From: Halomonas sp.
GTDB lineage: Bacteria > Pseudomonadota > Gammaproteobacteria > Pseudomonadales > Halomonadaceae
DNA length: 38,999 nt
NCBI RefSeq assembly: GCF_030457605.1
Contig: NZ_JAKDUR010000019.1
Coordinates: 1-38,999, forward strand
Reading direction: 5' to 3'
Shown: positions 1 through 7,162 of the stretch, one piece after another
Layout of the letters: every line of letters begins with the position of its first letter
Numbering within the stretch: position 1 is the stretch's first letter
The notes under the pieces: generated by a model
Databases searched by the model: none
Told to the model about the DNA's origin: nothing
The model's input: only the letters and a program-made list of their open reading frames with translations
Program-made: the position numbers and the translations under genes

Positions 1-1
1 T

Positions 2-67
2 ACGCCGCTGGAAGTTTACGCCGAGATGCTCAAGAAATCGGTTGCTGGCCCGAGCACCCTTCAATAG
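2..67 (+). CDS. C-terminal end of a probable IS30-type transposase (partial)
   Basis: The open frame enters from the left edge and ends at TAG 65-67, leaving 21 residues that contain TPLEVYAEMLKKS. The 'TP-x-E-V' ending resembles the last strand and helix of integrase-core transposases. The bases just after the stop (about 67-94, GTTGCGCTTGGAACTTGAG followed by ACCGCCC) resemble the terminal repeat style of IS30-family elements. Only the end is visible, so the family is an inference from a short match. It could also be the tail of another DDE recombinase. Nothing else is recognisable between here and position 146. Confidence 0.4.
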   Translation, partial: TPLEVYAEMLKKSVAGPSTLQ

Positions 68-146
68 CGTTGCGCTTGGAACTTGAGACCGCCCACCCAA
101 GCAGGCCACGGGACTGCATTCACACAATAAATGTCAGGCACCGCAT

Positions 147-386
147 CTAAGCTGATGCTCTGGCCCAGCCCTGCAGCCGGCGGCCAAGGCGCATCAGGCC
201 GTAGACCACGCCCGGCATCACAAGCATCAGCGCAATGCCCCAGTCGCGGTTGTTGATCAGCCATACCAGCGGCAGCATGACCGCCACCGCCAGGCCAAAC
301 CAGCAGACCAGCGCTGCACACAGGCGCGGCTTGTTGAACGACTCGACCCACGAAGTATCCACGGCATGTTCTCCTTTCAGCGCCAT
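147..386 (-). CDS. small two-helix membrane protein at the end of the nor operon
   Basis: This 79-residue protein has two clear hydrophobic segments (about residues 22-45 and 48-66) and basic ends, so it should be an inner-membrane protein. Its ATG overlaps the TGA of norD by one base (TGATG), which indicates translational coupling and membership of the nor operon. Small membrane proteins such as NorF (about 77 residues in Paracoccus) occur in other nor operons and help NO reductase maturation or activity. The size and position match that role, but I do not see enough sequence signature to name it norF. The exact function is unknown. Confidence 0.7.
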   Translation of the reverse strand: MALKGEHAVDTSWVESFNKPRLCAALVCWFGLAVAVMLPLVWLINNRDWGIALMLVMPGVVYGLMRLGRRLQGWARASA

Positions 387-2332
387 CAGGTGGCAATAAT
401 CTGGCGGTAGATGCTCGGCAGCGCCAGCGACAGGTGCTCCGGCCGCTCGACAATGGCGTAGCCGCCGCGGCCGAACAGGCGCGGAATATACTGCCCCGCC
501 TGGCGGTCGATGGTCACGCCGAATACCCGCACCTCTTCCCGCCGGGCTTCAAGCACCGCCTTGCGGGTATCCTCGATGCCGTAGCGGCCTTCGTAGTAGT
601 CGTTGTCGTTGGGCTTGCCGTCGGTAATCATCAGCAGCAGCCGGTGGCGGTTGGGGCGCTTGGCAAGCTCTCCGGTCAGGTGGCGGATCGCCGGCCCCAT
701 GCGCGTATAGCTGCCGGGCTTGAGCGCCGAGATGCGCCGCGTGACCCGAGCGCTCATGGGCTCGTCGAACTCCTTGAGCGTATTGACGAACACCTTGTGG
801 CGGCGCTGGGAGGTAAAGCTGTGGATGGAATAGTCATCGCCGCAGCCGTCAAGTCCGTGGCCCAGCACCAGAAGCGCCTCCTTGGCCACGTCGAGCACCC
901 GCCGGTCATCGAGCCAGGCTTCGGTGGACAGCGACACGTCGACCAGAATCGACACCGCCAGATCCCGCGCCTGGGTGCGGGTATCGAGATACAGTCGGTC
1001 GCTTGATTCGCCGGTGGCGGCCAGATCGCAGCGCGCGCGGATGACGGCGTCCATGTCCAGCTCGCTGCCGTCCAGCTGGCCGCGCAGCGTTTCGCGCCGA
1101 GGCCTGAGCGCCTCGAACTCCCGGCGCACCCGGCGAATGCGCCGGCGGGTCAGCTCGTCGGGCGTCCAGTCTTCGCCCTCTTCGCTCTGCACGTCGCTGA
1201 TGACTCGGCAGTGTTCGGGCAGATACTGCTGCTTGCGATGGTTCCATTCGGGGTAAAGGTGCTCGCCCCTGAGCCGCCCGCCGCTGGCCTCGTCCGGTGC
1301 CAGGTCCAGGTCCAGCTTGAGCTTGGAGGCGGCCTTCTTGCGGTTGGCCGAGAGCACGATCTCCTCCATCTGATCCGCCGCCTGGCGGGCGTCTTCGTCC
1401 TCGTCGTCGACGTGGCGGTTGAGGTTGACCATCTCGGCCCAGGAGAGCATTTTTTCCGAGGCGTTGAGCATAAAGGAGTCGTCGCGGTCGGCCTGGTCCT
1501 GGTGCCGGCGGTCGGCCTGGCGCTTGCCCTTGTCGTCCTCTTCTTCATGCCGGGTCTTGAGCTCAGCACCGTCATCGTCGTCCTCGACGCTGTCTTCTTC
1601 GGCGTCGCGGGTGCCGATGGAGACGGCCTGCCCCCACAGCGGCACCGGCAGCGGCGGGCGATAGCCCTGGGGCGCACGAAATTCATCGAGAGCGGCGTGG
1701 GGGTCGCGGATGGCCTGCTGCAGCGCCAGCGCCAAACCGCTTTGGGGGTCGGGCGCGCCAAGCTCGGCGCACAGCGCGGCTTCAAACGCGGCTTCCACCG
1801 GCGGCAGCCGGCGGCGCGTCGGACGAATGCTCAAAAGCCCGGCGCACAGCGTCATGTAGCGGTTCTGCAGGCCAGGGAAGCGCTCAAGCGCTGCCTGCCA
1901 GGTGCGCCGGGCTTGGCGCAGCCGGCACACGTCGGCCTGCAGCGGGTCGGCCGGCAGCTCAACCGGGCGCACTTCGGCCAGGTAGGCGGTAAGCCACAGG
2001 TACAGGTCACGGTTGAGCGTGGCCTCGGGGAACAAAGCAATCCCTGGCGGCAGCAGCAGGTGGTCCTCATCGCGGCGGGCCTGATCCAGCTCTTCTTCGT
2101 CCAGCCCCAGCCGCTGGCGCAGGCTGAGCCGGTGGCGGGATGCGCGGCGCTTGATCGCCGCGACTTCAAGCCCTGCGTCGCCACCGGCGGCACGAAAAAA
2201 CACGCCAAGCAGGTGCTGCATGTCGTCCAGCAGCACCTCGGCGTCGGGGTATTCGGGGTAGCTCTCGGCCCGAGAGGCCCAGCGGTGCCAGTGGCGGCCG
2301 ACAAACTCCTCAACCTCAAGAAAATCCAGCAT
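386..2332 (-). CDS. norD: NorD, VWA-domain nitric oxide reductase activation protein
   Basis: A 648-residue protein with a C-terminal von Willebrand A domain (about 455-645). The MIDAS is visible as DVSLS near residue 465, followed by MITDGKPND near 570. The middle (about 240-290) is very acidic and low in complexity. NorD works with the MoxR-type ATPase NorQ to insert or activate the non-haem iron centre of NorB. I chose ATG 2332 rather than the in-frame ATG at 2353 because GGAGG lies 5 bases upstream of 2332 and nothing similar precedes 2353. The gene follows norQ after a short gap and is coupled to the small membrane gene downstream. Length and order (C-B-Q-D) are usual for cNOR operons. 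Confidence 0.93.
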   Translation of the reverse strand: MLDFLEVEEFVGRHWHRWASRAESYPEYPDAEVLLDDMQHLLGVFFRAAGGDAGLEVAAIKRRASRHRLSLRQRLGLDEEELDQARRDEDHLLLPPGIALFPEATLNRDLYLWLTAYLAEVRPVELPADPLQADVCRLRQARRTWQAALERFPGLQNRYMTLCAGLLSIRPTRRRLPPVEAAFEAALCAELGAPDPQSGLALALQQAIRDPHAALDEFRAPQGYRPPLPVPLWGQAVSIGTRDAEEDSVEDDDDGAELKTRHEEEDDKGKRQADRRHQDQADRDDSFMLNASEKMLSWAEMVNLNRHVDDEDEDARQAADQMEEIVLSANRKKAASKLKLDLDLAPDEASGGRLRGEHLYPEWNHRKQQYLPEHCRVISDVQSEEGEDWTPDELTRRRIRRVRREFEALRPRRETLRGQLDGSELDMDAVIRARCDLAATGESSDRLYLDTRTQARDLAVSILVDVSLSTEAWLDDRRVLDVAKEALLVLGHGLDGCGDDYSIHSFTSQRRHKVFVNTLKEFDEPMSARVTRRISALKPGSYTRMGPAIRHLTGELAKRPNRHRLLLMITDGKPNDNDYYEGRYGIEDTRKAVLEARREEVRVFGVTIDRQAGQYIPRLFGRGGYAIVERPEHLSLALPSIYRQIIAT

Positions 2333-2389
2333 GGCGGCCTCCATCAGGTTCATGCAAAACGCGAACGGGTCACGGGTGTATCAGCGGCA

Positions 2390-3214
2390 TCAGCCAAACG
2401 TCGCGCGCACGGCTTCCATCAGTCCTTCCTGCACGTCGGCGTCATCGGACAGCGGTTCGACGATGGTCGCGCGGGCGGCGTCAAGAATCGGCATGCCGGC
2501 CTGAATCAGCGTCGCGCAGTAGATCAGCAGGCGGGTAGAGATGCCCTCTTCCAGGTCCTGGCCCTTCATCGCTCGCAGGCTGGCGGCGAGGTTGACCAGT
2601 GCGGCGCAGCGCTCCGCGGGCAGGCCGCTCTCTTTGGCGACAATGTCGCGCTCCACCGCCGGCGGCGGAAAGTCGAACGACATCGCCACAAAGCGCTGGC
2701 GAGTGCTGGGCTTGAGGGTTTTAAGAATGTGTTGATAGCCGGGGTTGTAGGACACCACCAGCATGAAGTCGTCCGGCGCTTCGATCAGCTCGCCGGTGCG
2801 CTCAAGGGGCAGCACGCGACGGTCGTCGGTCAGCGGGTGAAGCACCACGGTGACATCCTTGCGCGCCTCGACCACTTCGTCCAGATAGCAGATGCCGCCC
2901 TCGCGCACAGCCCGGGTCAGCGGGCCGTCGACCCAGCGGGTTTCGCCGCCCTGCAACAGGTAGCGTCCGGTGAGGTCGGCGGCGGTCAGATCGTCGTGGC
3001 AGGCCACGGTGTGCAAAGGCTTGCCGAGCTTTGCCGCCATGTGGCTGACAAAGCGCGTCTTGCCGCAGCCGGTAGGGCCCTTGAGCAGCAGCGGCAGGCG
3101 CTGGGCGTAGGCCTGTTCGAACATTTCGCACTCGCTGCCCACGCTCTGGTAGTAGGGCAGGCGGGTATCGGCTGCGACAGAAGATTCAGCGGCAAAATCG
3201 GTTACTTGGGACAT
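2390..3214 (-). CDS. norQ: NorQ, MoxR-type AAA+ ATPase for NO reductase maturation
   Basis: A 274-residue AAA+ protein. Walker A is GPTGCGKT (about residues 43-50) and Walker B is ICYLDE (about 105-110); the fold continues through SYNPGYQ and a helical C-terminal lid. With NorD it forms the ATPase/VWA pair that activates the iron site of the NO reductase. The start at 3214 (MSQVTDF) is preceded by GGGAG 7 bases upstream; the frame could extend to an ATG at 3244 but has no ribosome site there. It sits between norB and norD on the same strand, with a strong hairpin in the norB-norQ gap that may set its level below that of the structural subunits. Confidence 0.94.
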   Translation of the reverse strand: MSQVTDFAAESSVAADTRLPYYQSVGSECEMFEQAYAQRLPLLLKGPTGCGKTRFVSHMAAKLGKPLHTVACHDDLTAADLTGRYLLQGGETRWVDGPLTRAVREGGICYLDEVVEARKDVTVVLHPLTDDRRVLPLERTGELIEAPDDFMLVVSYNPGYQHILKTLKPSTRQRFVAMSFDFPPPAVERDIVAKESGLPAERCAALVNLAASLRAMKGQDLEEGISTRLLIYCATLIQAGMPILDAARATIVEPLSDDADVQEGLMEAVRATFG

Positions 3215-3250
3215 GAAAGTCTCCCGGCAGAACAAAAGAAGCAACAGGAG

Positions 3251-3276
3251 AAACGGCCCCGCGCACGGGGCCGTTT
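3251..3276 (-). promoter_or_regulatory. intercistronic hairpin between norB and norQ
   Basis: Arms AAACGGCCCCG (3251-3261) and CGGGGCCGTTT (3266-3276) are perfectly complementary around a 4-base loop. The hairpin lies right after the norB stop (3281-3283) and before the norQ ribosome site. There is no long U tract after it, so it looks more like an mRNA-stabilising or partial-attenuation structure than a full terminator. Confidence 0.7.
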
Positions 3277-3280
3277 GACA

Positions 3281-4636
3281 TCAGGCGTTGTCGGTACCGG
3301 CGGTCATCTGGGTACCGCCCGCAGGAACTTCTACCCGTTTCGGGCCGAAGAAGGCGTAGAGCAGAAGCCCCGCGCCGATGGCCACGGCAATCCCCGCGCC
3401 CAGGCGCATGGCGTAGAACAGCCCCAGCTGGTCCTGGACTTCCATGTAGTTCATGCCCAGTACTCGCTGCAGGTGAGTCTGCACCACGCCGGCGAAGGTC
3501 AGGGTAAAGGTCATGAAGCACATCGCGCCGGTCATGATCCAGAAGCCCCACATGTTCATCACCTGGTTGTACGGCTGGCTGCGGCGCAGCGACGGCATGG
3601 CGAAGGTCATCACGCCAAGGATGATCATCACGTAAGCGCCGTAGAACGCCAGGTGGCCGTGGGCCGCGGTGACCTGAGTGCCGTGGCTGTAGTAGTTGAC
3701 CCAGTGCAGGGTGTGCATGAAGCCCCACACCCCGGCGCCGAAGAAGGCAACGGTCGGGCAGCCCAGCGTCCACAGCATGGCGGCCTTGTTGGGGTGGTTG
3801 CGGCGGCCTTTCCAGAACATGGTGAAGGCGAACATGACCATGGTGAAGAACGGTGCCACTTCAAGGGTGGAGAAGATACTGCCGATGGGCTGCCAGTAGC
3901 TCGGCGCACCGATCCAGTAGTAGTGGTGGCCGGTACCCAAAAGGCCGGAGAACAGCGCCAACCCCACGATAACGTACATCCACTTCTCGACCACTTCGCG
4001 GTCCACGCCGGTCATCTTGATCACCAGGTAGCCCAGCAGGGCCGCCATGATCAGCTCCCACACGCCTTCTACCCACAGGTGAACCACCCACCACCAGTAA
4101 AGCTTGTCGACGGCGAGGTTGGTGGGGTTGTAGAAGGCGAACAGCCAGAATACCGCTGCCAGCCACAGGCCCAGCATCAGCACCATGTTGATCGCTGTCC
4201 TGCGCCCCTTGGCAAGCGTCGCACTGGTGTTGAACAGGAACAGCAGGAAGGAAATGGTGATCAGTACCTTGATCCAGAACGGCTGCTCGAGGAACTCACG
4301 GCCTTCGTGGATGCCGAACTGATAGCCGACCAGCGCCGCCGCCCCGGCGAAGGCGAAGATGCCCAGCTGGATGTAGGCAAGCCCGGGGCTTGCGATTTCC
4401 TGCTCGGCTTCTTCGGGCATCAGGTAGTAGGTGCAGCCCATAAAGCCGATCAAAAGCCACACGATCAGCAGGTTGGTGTGGCTCACCCGCATGATGTTGA
4501 ACGGCATGAAACTGGCCATGAACTCCGGCCAGGCGTAAACCGTGGCCGCCAGCAGGCCGAACACGATCTGCAGCGCGAAAAGCGCCATGGCAACCATGAA
4601 GAACGGTAGCGCCACCCTTTGTGTTTCGTATTTCAT
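3281..4636 (-). CDS. norB: nitric oxide reductase subunit B (NorB, cNOR large subunit)
   Basis: A 451-residue, twelve-helix inner-membrane protein of the haem-copper oxidase superfamily that reduces 2 NO to N2O using electrons from NorC. The canonical cNOR elements are present: HLWVEGVWE (about residues 185-193, haem/FeB histidine plus the conserved glutamates), HHYYWIG (about 234) and AAHGHLAFYG (about 327) carrying haem b and b3 ligands. The length fits the short cytochrome c-dependent cNOR, not the longer quinol-dependent qNOR, and a norC gene is present. ATG 4636 has AAGGAG upstream. It follows norC by 18 bases. Confidence 0.97.
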   Translation of the reverse strand: MKYETQRVALPFFMVAMALFALQIVFGLLAATVYAWPEFMASFMPFNIMRVSHTNLLIVWLLIGFMGCTYYLMPEEAEQEIASPGLAYIQLGIFAFAGAAALVGYQFGIHEGREFLEQPFWIKVLITISFLLFLFNTSATLAKGRRTAINMVLMLGLWLAAVFWLFAFYNPTNLAVDKLYWWWVVHLWVEGVWELIMAALLGYLVIKMTGVDREVVEKWMYVIVGLALFSGLLGTGHHYYWIGAPSYWQPIGSIFSTLEVAPFFTMVMFAFTMFWKGRRNHPNKAAMLWTLGCPTVAFFGAGVWGFMHTLHWVNYYSHGTQVTAAHGHLAFYGAYVMIILGVMTFAMPSLRRSQPYNQVMNMWGFWIMTGAMCFMTFTLTFAGVVQTHLQRVLGMNYMEVQDQLGLFYAMRLGAGIAVAIGAGLLLYAFFGPKRVEVPAGGTQMTAGTDNA

Positions 4637-4654
4637 CGCGGTGTTCTCCTTGGG

Positions 4655-5107
4655 TTAACCGGCGGGATGCGGGGGCCAGTCCTGCGCATCGATGCCATCG
4701 GTCCATTCGAGGAAATCAATCAGCGACTGCATTTCCTCTTCGCTGAAATCGTAGGCCGGCATCTGCCGGCGGCCGGGCACCTCAAGCGGCTGGGCGCGGA
4801 TCCAGGCAGCAAGGCCGGTACGCGCCGCTTCGGGGCTTTGGTGCCCGCCGTAGCGCTCCCAGACGTTTGACAGCTCCGGGGCAAAGTACGCGCCCTCGCC
4901 CAGCAGGCTGTGACAGTTGATGCACATGTTTTTTTCCCACACTTCCTTGCCGTGCTTGACCGACTCGGTCAAACCCTCGCTGTCAGTGGAAACGTTCACC
5001 ATGTACCAGTGGCTGTGCACGGTCAGCGCCGTGAACAGCAGAAAGAAGAACAGCGACCCGCCGTAGAAGATATTGCGGGCCGCCGATCTGGTGAGTCCTT
5101 CGGCCAT
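4655..5107 (-). CDS. norC: nitric oxide reductase subunit C (NorC, membrane-anchored cytochrome c)
   Basis: A 150-residue monohaem cytochrome c. An N-terminal membrane anchor (about residues 13-34) is followed by the CINCH haem motif at 62-66; RRQMPAYDF near residue 120 supplies the likely axial methionine. It passes electrons from periplasmic carriers to NorB. It is the first gene of the norCBQD operon, with a purine-rich AGGGGG ribosome site about 8 bases before ATG 5107. The promoter upstream carries a perfect FNR/DNR box. All expected family features are present. Confidence 0.97.
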   Translation of the reverse strand: MAEGLTRSAARNIFYGGSLFFFLLFTALTVHSHWYMVNVSTDSEGLTESVKHGKEVWEKNMCINCHSLLGEGAYFAPELSNVWERYGGHQSPEAARTGLAAWIRAQPLEVPGRRQMPAYDFSEEEMQSLIDFLEWTDGIDAQDWPPHPAG

Positions 5108-5183
5108 GAGTTATCCCCCTTTTGCTCGCCGGACGTGCCGCAGTGGCTCCTGCCAGGCGATTTTATAAGATGCACTTTGCATG

Positions 5184-5233
5184 CATGTTTATTGTAAGAC
5201 ATACCCCCGGGGGCAAACGTTGATAAGGATCAA
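5184..5233 (-). promoter_or_regulatory. norC promoter with perfect FNR/DNR box
   Basis: TTGAT-AAGG-ATCAA occupies 5220-5233, a perfect match to the FNR/DNR/NNR consensus. On the minus strand a -10 element TACAAT lies at 5196-5191, giving a predicted start near 5184 with the box centred at about -42. That is the position of class II FNR-type activation. CCCCCGGGGG (5204-5213) fills the spacer. No good -35 is needed or seen. This fits induction of nor under low oxygen and NO. The mapped start and the identity of the regulator are inferences. Confidence 0.88.
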
Positions 5234-5255
5234 GTAGAGGAAATATAGCGCCGAA

Positions 5256-6410
5256 TCAGCGACGCACGTAAAGCGAAACGCGGTCGTAGCCGCCGGCCGG
5301 ATAGCGCGCGCGCACCGCCGGATCTGCCTCGATCAGACGAATGTCGCGAGTGGCGTCGAGCAGTGCCCGCATGAAGTGGACAAGCTCCATGCGCGCCAGT
5401 GGCGCACCGGGGCAGACATGCACGCCGGCACCGTAGAGCAGGTTCAGCGACGGATCCCGATCCAGGCGTACCTTGTCCGGCTCGAGGAAGACGTCCGGGT
5501 CACGGTTGGCCGCGCCCCACAGAATCGTCAGCCGCTCGCCCTGCTCGATGCGCCGGCCGCCCACGTCTACCGGGCAGGTGGCCACGCGGCGGTTGGACAT
5601 CAGCGGCGCGTCCAGGCGCAGGATCTCGTCAATCACGTCAGACGTTATCGCCGGCTCGTCGCGCAGACGCTGCTGCCACTCGGGGTGAGCGGCAATGAAG
5701 CGCATCAGAATGCCGATGCTCGCGGAAATGGTGCCAAGCTCGCCCACCGTCCAGTTGCGCATCAGGCTGACCAGCTCTTCGTCGGTCAGCGGACGGCCGT
5801 CGACGGTCTCGTTCATCAGCCGAGTGGTGACGTCATCCGGCGGCGTGTCCATTTGCCGACGCACGTCCAGCCGCTCGCGGATCACACCGTCAAACTCAAG
5901 CGCAAGCCGACCCAGCGCCTCGCGGTCACCGGCAAGGGTGGCCGCCTGCTGGCGCTTGACCCAGTCGCGCAGCGGCTCGTGCAGGCTATTGGGCCAGCCC
6001 ATGAAGGCGCACTGAATCTCCAGCGCAAAATCCTGACCCATGGCCGCCATGGCTTCGACTTCGCCGTCGTCGGGCAGGCGGTCGACCACGCCCTCGGCGA
6101 TGGCGCGGCAGCGTGGAGCAAACTCGGCCATGGCGGCCTCGTTGAAGTAGGGCTCGATAATCCGGCGAAAGCCGGTGTGCTGCGGCGGGTCCATGGCGTT
6201 GGGCACCGACAGATGCCGGCTGGCGGCGTTGCTGAAGGTGGCGTGGTCCTGGAGCACGCGCATGACGTCGGCGTGGCGCAGAAGCGACCACTGCAGATAG
6301 TCGCTGAACGCGACCGGGCAGTGGCTGCGCATGTCATCGTAGGCATGGATCTGGTCGGACTGCACGGCATCGCTGCGCGGATCCCAGTCACTGTCGCGGG
6401 GAGTACTCAT
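5256..6410 (-). CDS. cytochrome P450, linked to the nor operon
   Basis: A 384-residue soluble P450. The EILR (ExxR) K-helix motif and the haem loop YGAGVHVCPGAPLAR with Cys333 as thiolate ligand are clear. The I-helix reads VGELGTIS (222-229). Aligned on Thr227, the residue before it, usually Asp/Glu in mono-oxygenases, is Gly226, and the usual second Gly is Glu224. No redox partner gene is adjacent. The start at 6410 has AGGAGG 4 bases upstream; a longer frame to 6440 has none. It sits directly upstream of the norC promoter, same strand, behind its own FNR/DNR-like box. That suggests a role in NO or anaerobic metabolism, but the substrate is unknown. Fungal P450nor also lacks the acid residue, which makes NO chemistry a testable idea, not a call. 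Confidence 0.92.
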   Translation of the reverse strand: MSTPRDSDWDPRSDAVQSDQIHAYDDMRSHCPVAFSDYLQWSLLRHADVMRVLQDHATFSNAASRHLSVPNAMDPPQHTGFRRIIEPYFNEAAMAEFAPRCRAIAEGVVDRLPDDGEVEAMAAMGQDFALEIQCAFMGWPNSLHEPLRDWVKRQQAATLAGDREALGRLALEFDGVIRERLDVRRQMDTPPDDVTTRLMNETVDGRPLTDEELVSLMRNWTVGELGTISASIGILMRFIAAHPEWQQRLRDEPAITSDVIDEILRLDAPLMSNRRVATCPVDVGGRRIEQGERLTILWGAANRDPDVFLEPDKVRLDRDPSLNLLYGAGVHVCPGAPLARMELVHFMRALLDATRDIRLIEADPAVRARYPAGGYDRVSLYVRR

Positions 6411-6476
6411 CCTGCCTCCTGAGAAAAGGGGGAATAACACGTCTCTCAGGGAACCATGCCCGGGCGGTATCGCGCA

Positions 6477-6490
6477 TTGATACAGGTCAA
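6477..6490 (-). promoter_or_regulatory. FNR/DNR-like box upstream of the P450 gene
   Basis: The plus strand reads TTGAT-ACAG-GTCAA, one mismatch from TTGAT-N4-ATCAA. It lies just after the marR stop codon and 67 bases before the P450 start, so its only sensible target is the P450 gene. No strong -10 is visible at the class II distance; a weak AT-rich patch (6432-6438) lies further downstream. Confidence 0.65.
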
Positions 6491-6514
6491 GCGATAAGCA
6501 GGCTCAATATTTTC

Positions 6515-6943
6515 CTACGGGGATGAGGCATCCATTCCGGCCACGCAGAAGGTCTCGCGAAACCGGCACAGTTCGGGCTGGTGGCGGGCCGCAATGGAGC
6601 GGGCCAGCCTGGCTCCGCGCGGCAGCAGGTGAACCTCGCTGCGGCGGCGGTCTTCTCGCCCCCGGGCGCGCTTGACCAGCCCCGACTGCTCGCAGCGGTC
6701 CACCAGCATGACCGTGCCGTGATGCTTGGCCTGCAGCCGCTCGGCAAGCTCGCCGACCGTGGCCCATTGGGCGTCATCGGCCAGCAGGTGTAGCAGCAGT
6801 TGATACTGCAGCGGCGTGACGCCGTATTCACGGCAAACATCTTCACTGTGGCGCAAAAAACAGCGCAGCTGATAGCGAAAGGCCGACAGCTGTTGGATAT
6901 CCGCCGAGGAAAATGTGGGGTCATGCTGAGTATCGTCCGCCAT
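6515..6943 (-). CDS. MarR-family transcriptional regulator
   Basis: A 142-residue winged-helix regulator. The helix-turn-helix covers about residues 40-85 (VTPLQYQLLLHLL ... ELAERLQAKHHGTV) and the wing is GREDRRRSEVHLL. It has five cysteines, two in the first helix region (Cys28, Cys37), a pattern sometimes seen in redox-sensing MarR/OhrR proteins; that sensing role is an inference. I chose ATG 6943 because AAGG lies upstream at good spacing; the longer start at 6982 falls inside a tandem repeat and has no ribosome site. It is divergent from the yip1-CZB pair across a large palindrome, so it probably represses itself and them. Confidence 0.88.
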   Translation of the reverse strand: MADDTQHDPTFSSADIQQLSAFRYQLRCFLRHSEDVCREYGVTPLQYQLLLHLLADDAQWATVGELAERLQAKHHGTVMLVDRCEQSGLVKRARGREDRRRSEVHLLPRGARLARSIAARHQPELCRFRETFCVAGMDASSP

Positions 6944-6969
6944 TATCGCCTTTGGGCCGTCGCCTTTGT

Positions 6970-7011
6970 TTTGTACTGTCATCTTTGTGCTGCCATCTTT
7001 GTACTACCATC
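6970..7011. repeat. three tandem 14-bp repeats upstream of marR
   Basis: Units TTTGTACTGTCATC, TTTGTGCTGCCATC and TTTGTACTACCATC are joined head to tail (6970-6983, 6984-6997, 6998-7011), each differing from the others at two or three positions. They lie in the 5' leader of marR. They could be a regulator array or a slipped-strand expansion; no protein is known to bind them. Confidence 0.85.
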
Positions 7012-7084
7012 CCGGTATCCATGGGACACTTTGACACAGAACCATTTTACTCGGAGAGGCAGAGCCGGCCTATGGATTCAATAC

Positions 7085-7107
7085 GAAGTATCATACTATG
7101 ATGCTTC
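7085..7107. promoter_or_regulatory. 23-bp palindrome, probable MarR operator
   Basis: Arms GAAG-x-ATCATA (7085-7095) and TATGAT-x-CTTC (7097-7107) mirror each other around position 7096, with a single mismatched pair (7089/7103). TATGAT occurs on both strands inside the arms and matches a -10 element at 5 of 6 positions, so one protein bound here could block both divergent promoters. Size and symmetry fit MarR operators. Confidence 0.7.
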
Positions 7108-7162
7108 CAACGGACTGACGACTATCACCCCGCGTTTACCCCACCTGATCAAGGAGATCACC

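Noticed and set aside
1211-4609. Open frame of more than 1100 codons on the plus strand opposite norD, norQ and norB
   Set aside because: It is antisense to three clearly recognisable nor genes. Its translation is rich in Gly/Ala/His/Gln/Arg without domains, a normal by-product of GC-rich third-position bias.
5204-5213. CCCCCGGGGG palindrome as a regulator site in the norC promoter
   Set aside because: It is a simple GC palindrome in the spacer with no known binder; the adjacent FNR/DNR box explains regulation.
6944-6982. Longer marR start at 6982
   Set aside because: It lies in the tandem repeat and has no ribosome site; the 6943 start has AAGG at suitable spacing.
7031-7060. TTGACA at 7031-7036 as a -35 for the yip1 operon
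   Set aside because: No -10-like hexamer is found 16-18 bases downstream (GGAGAGG region).
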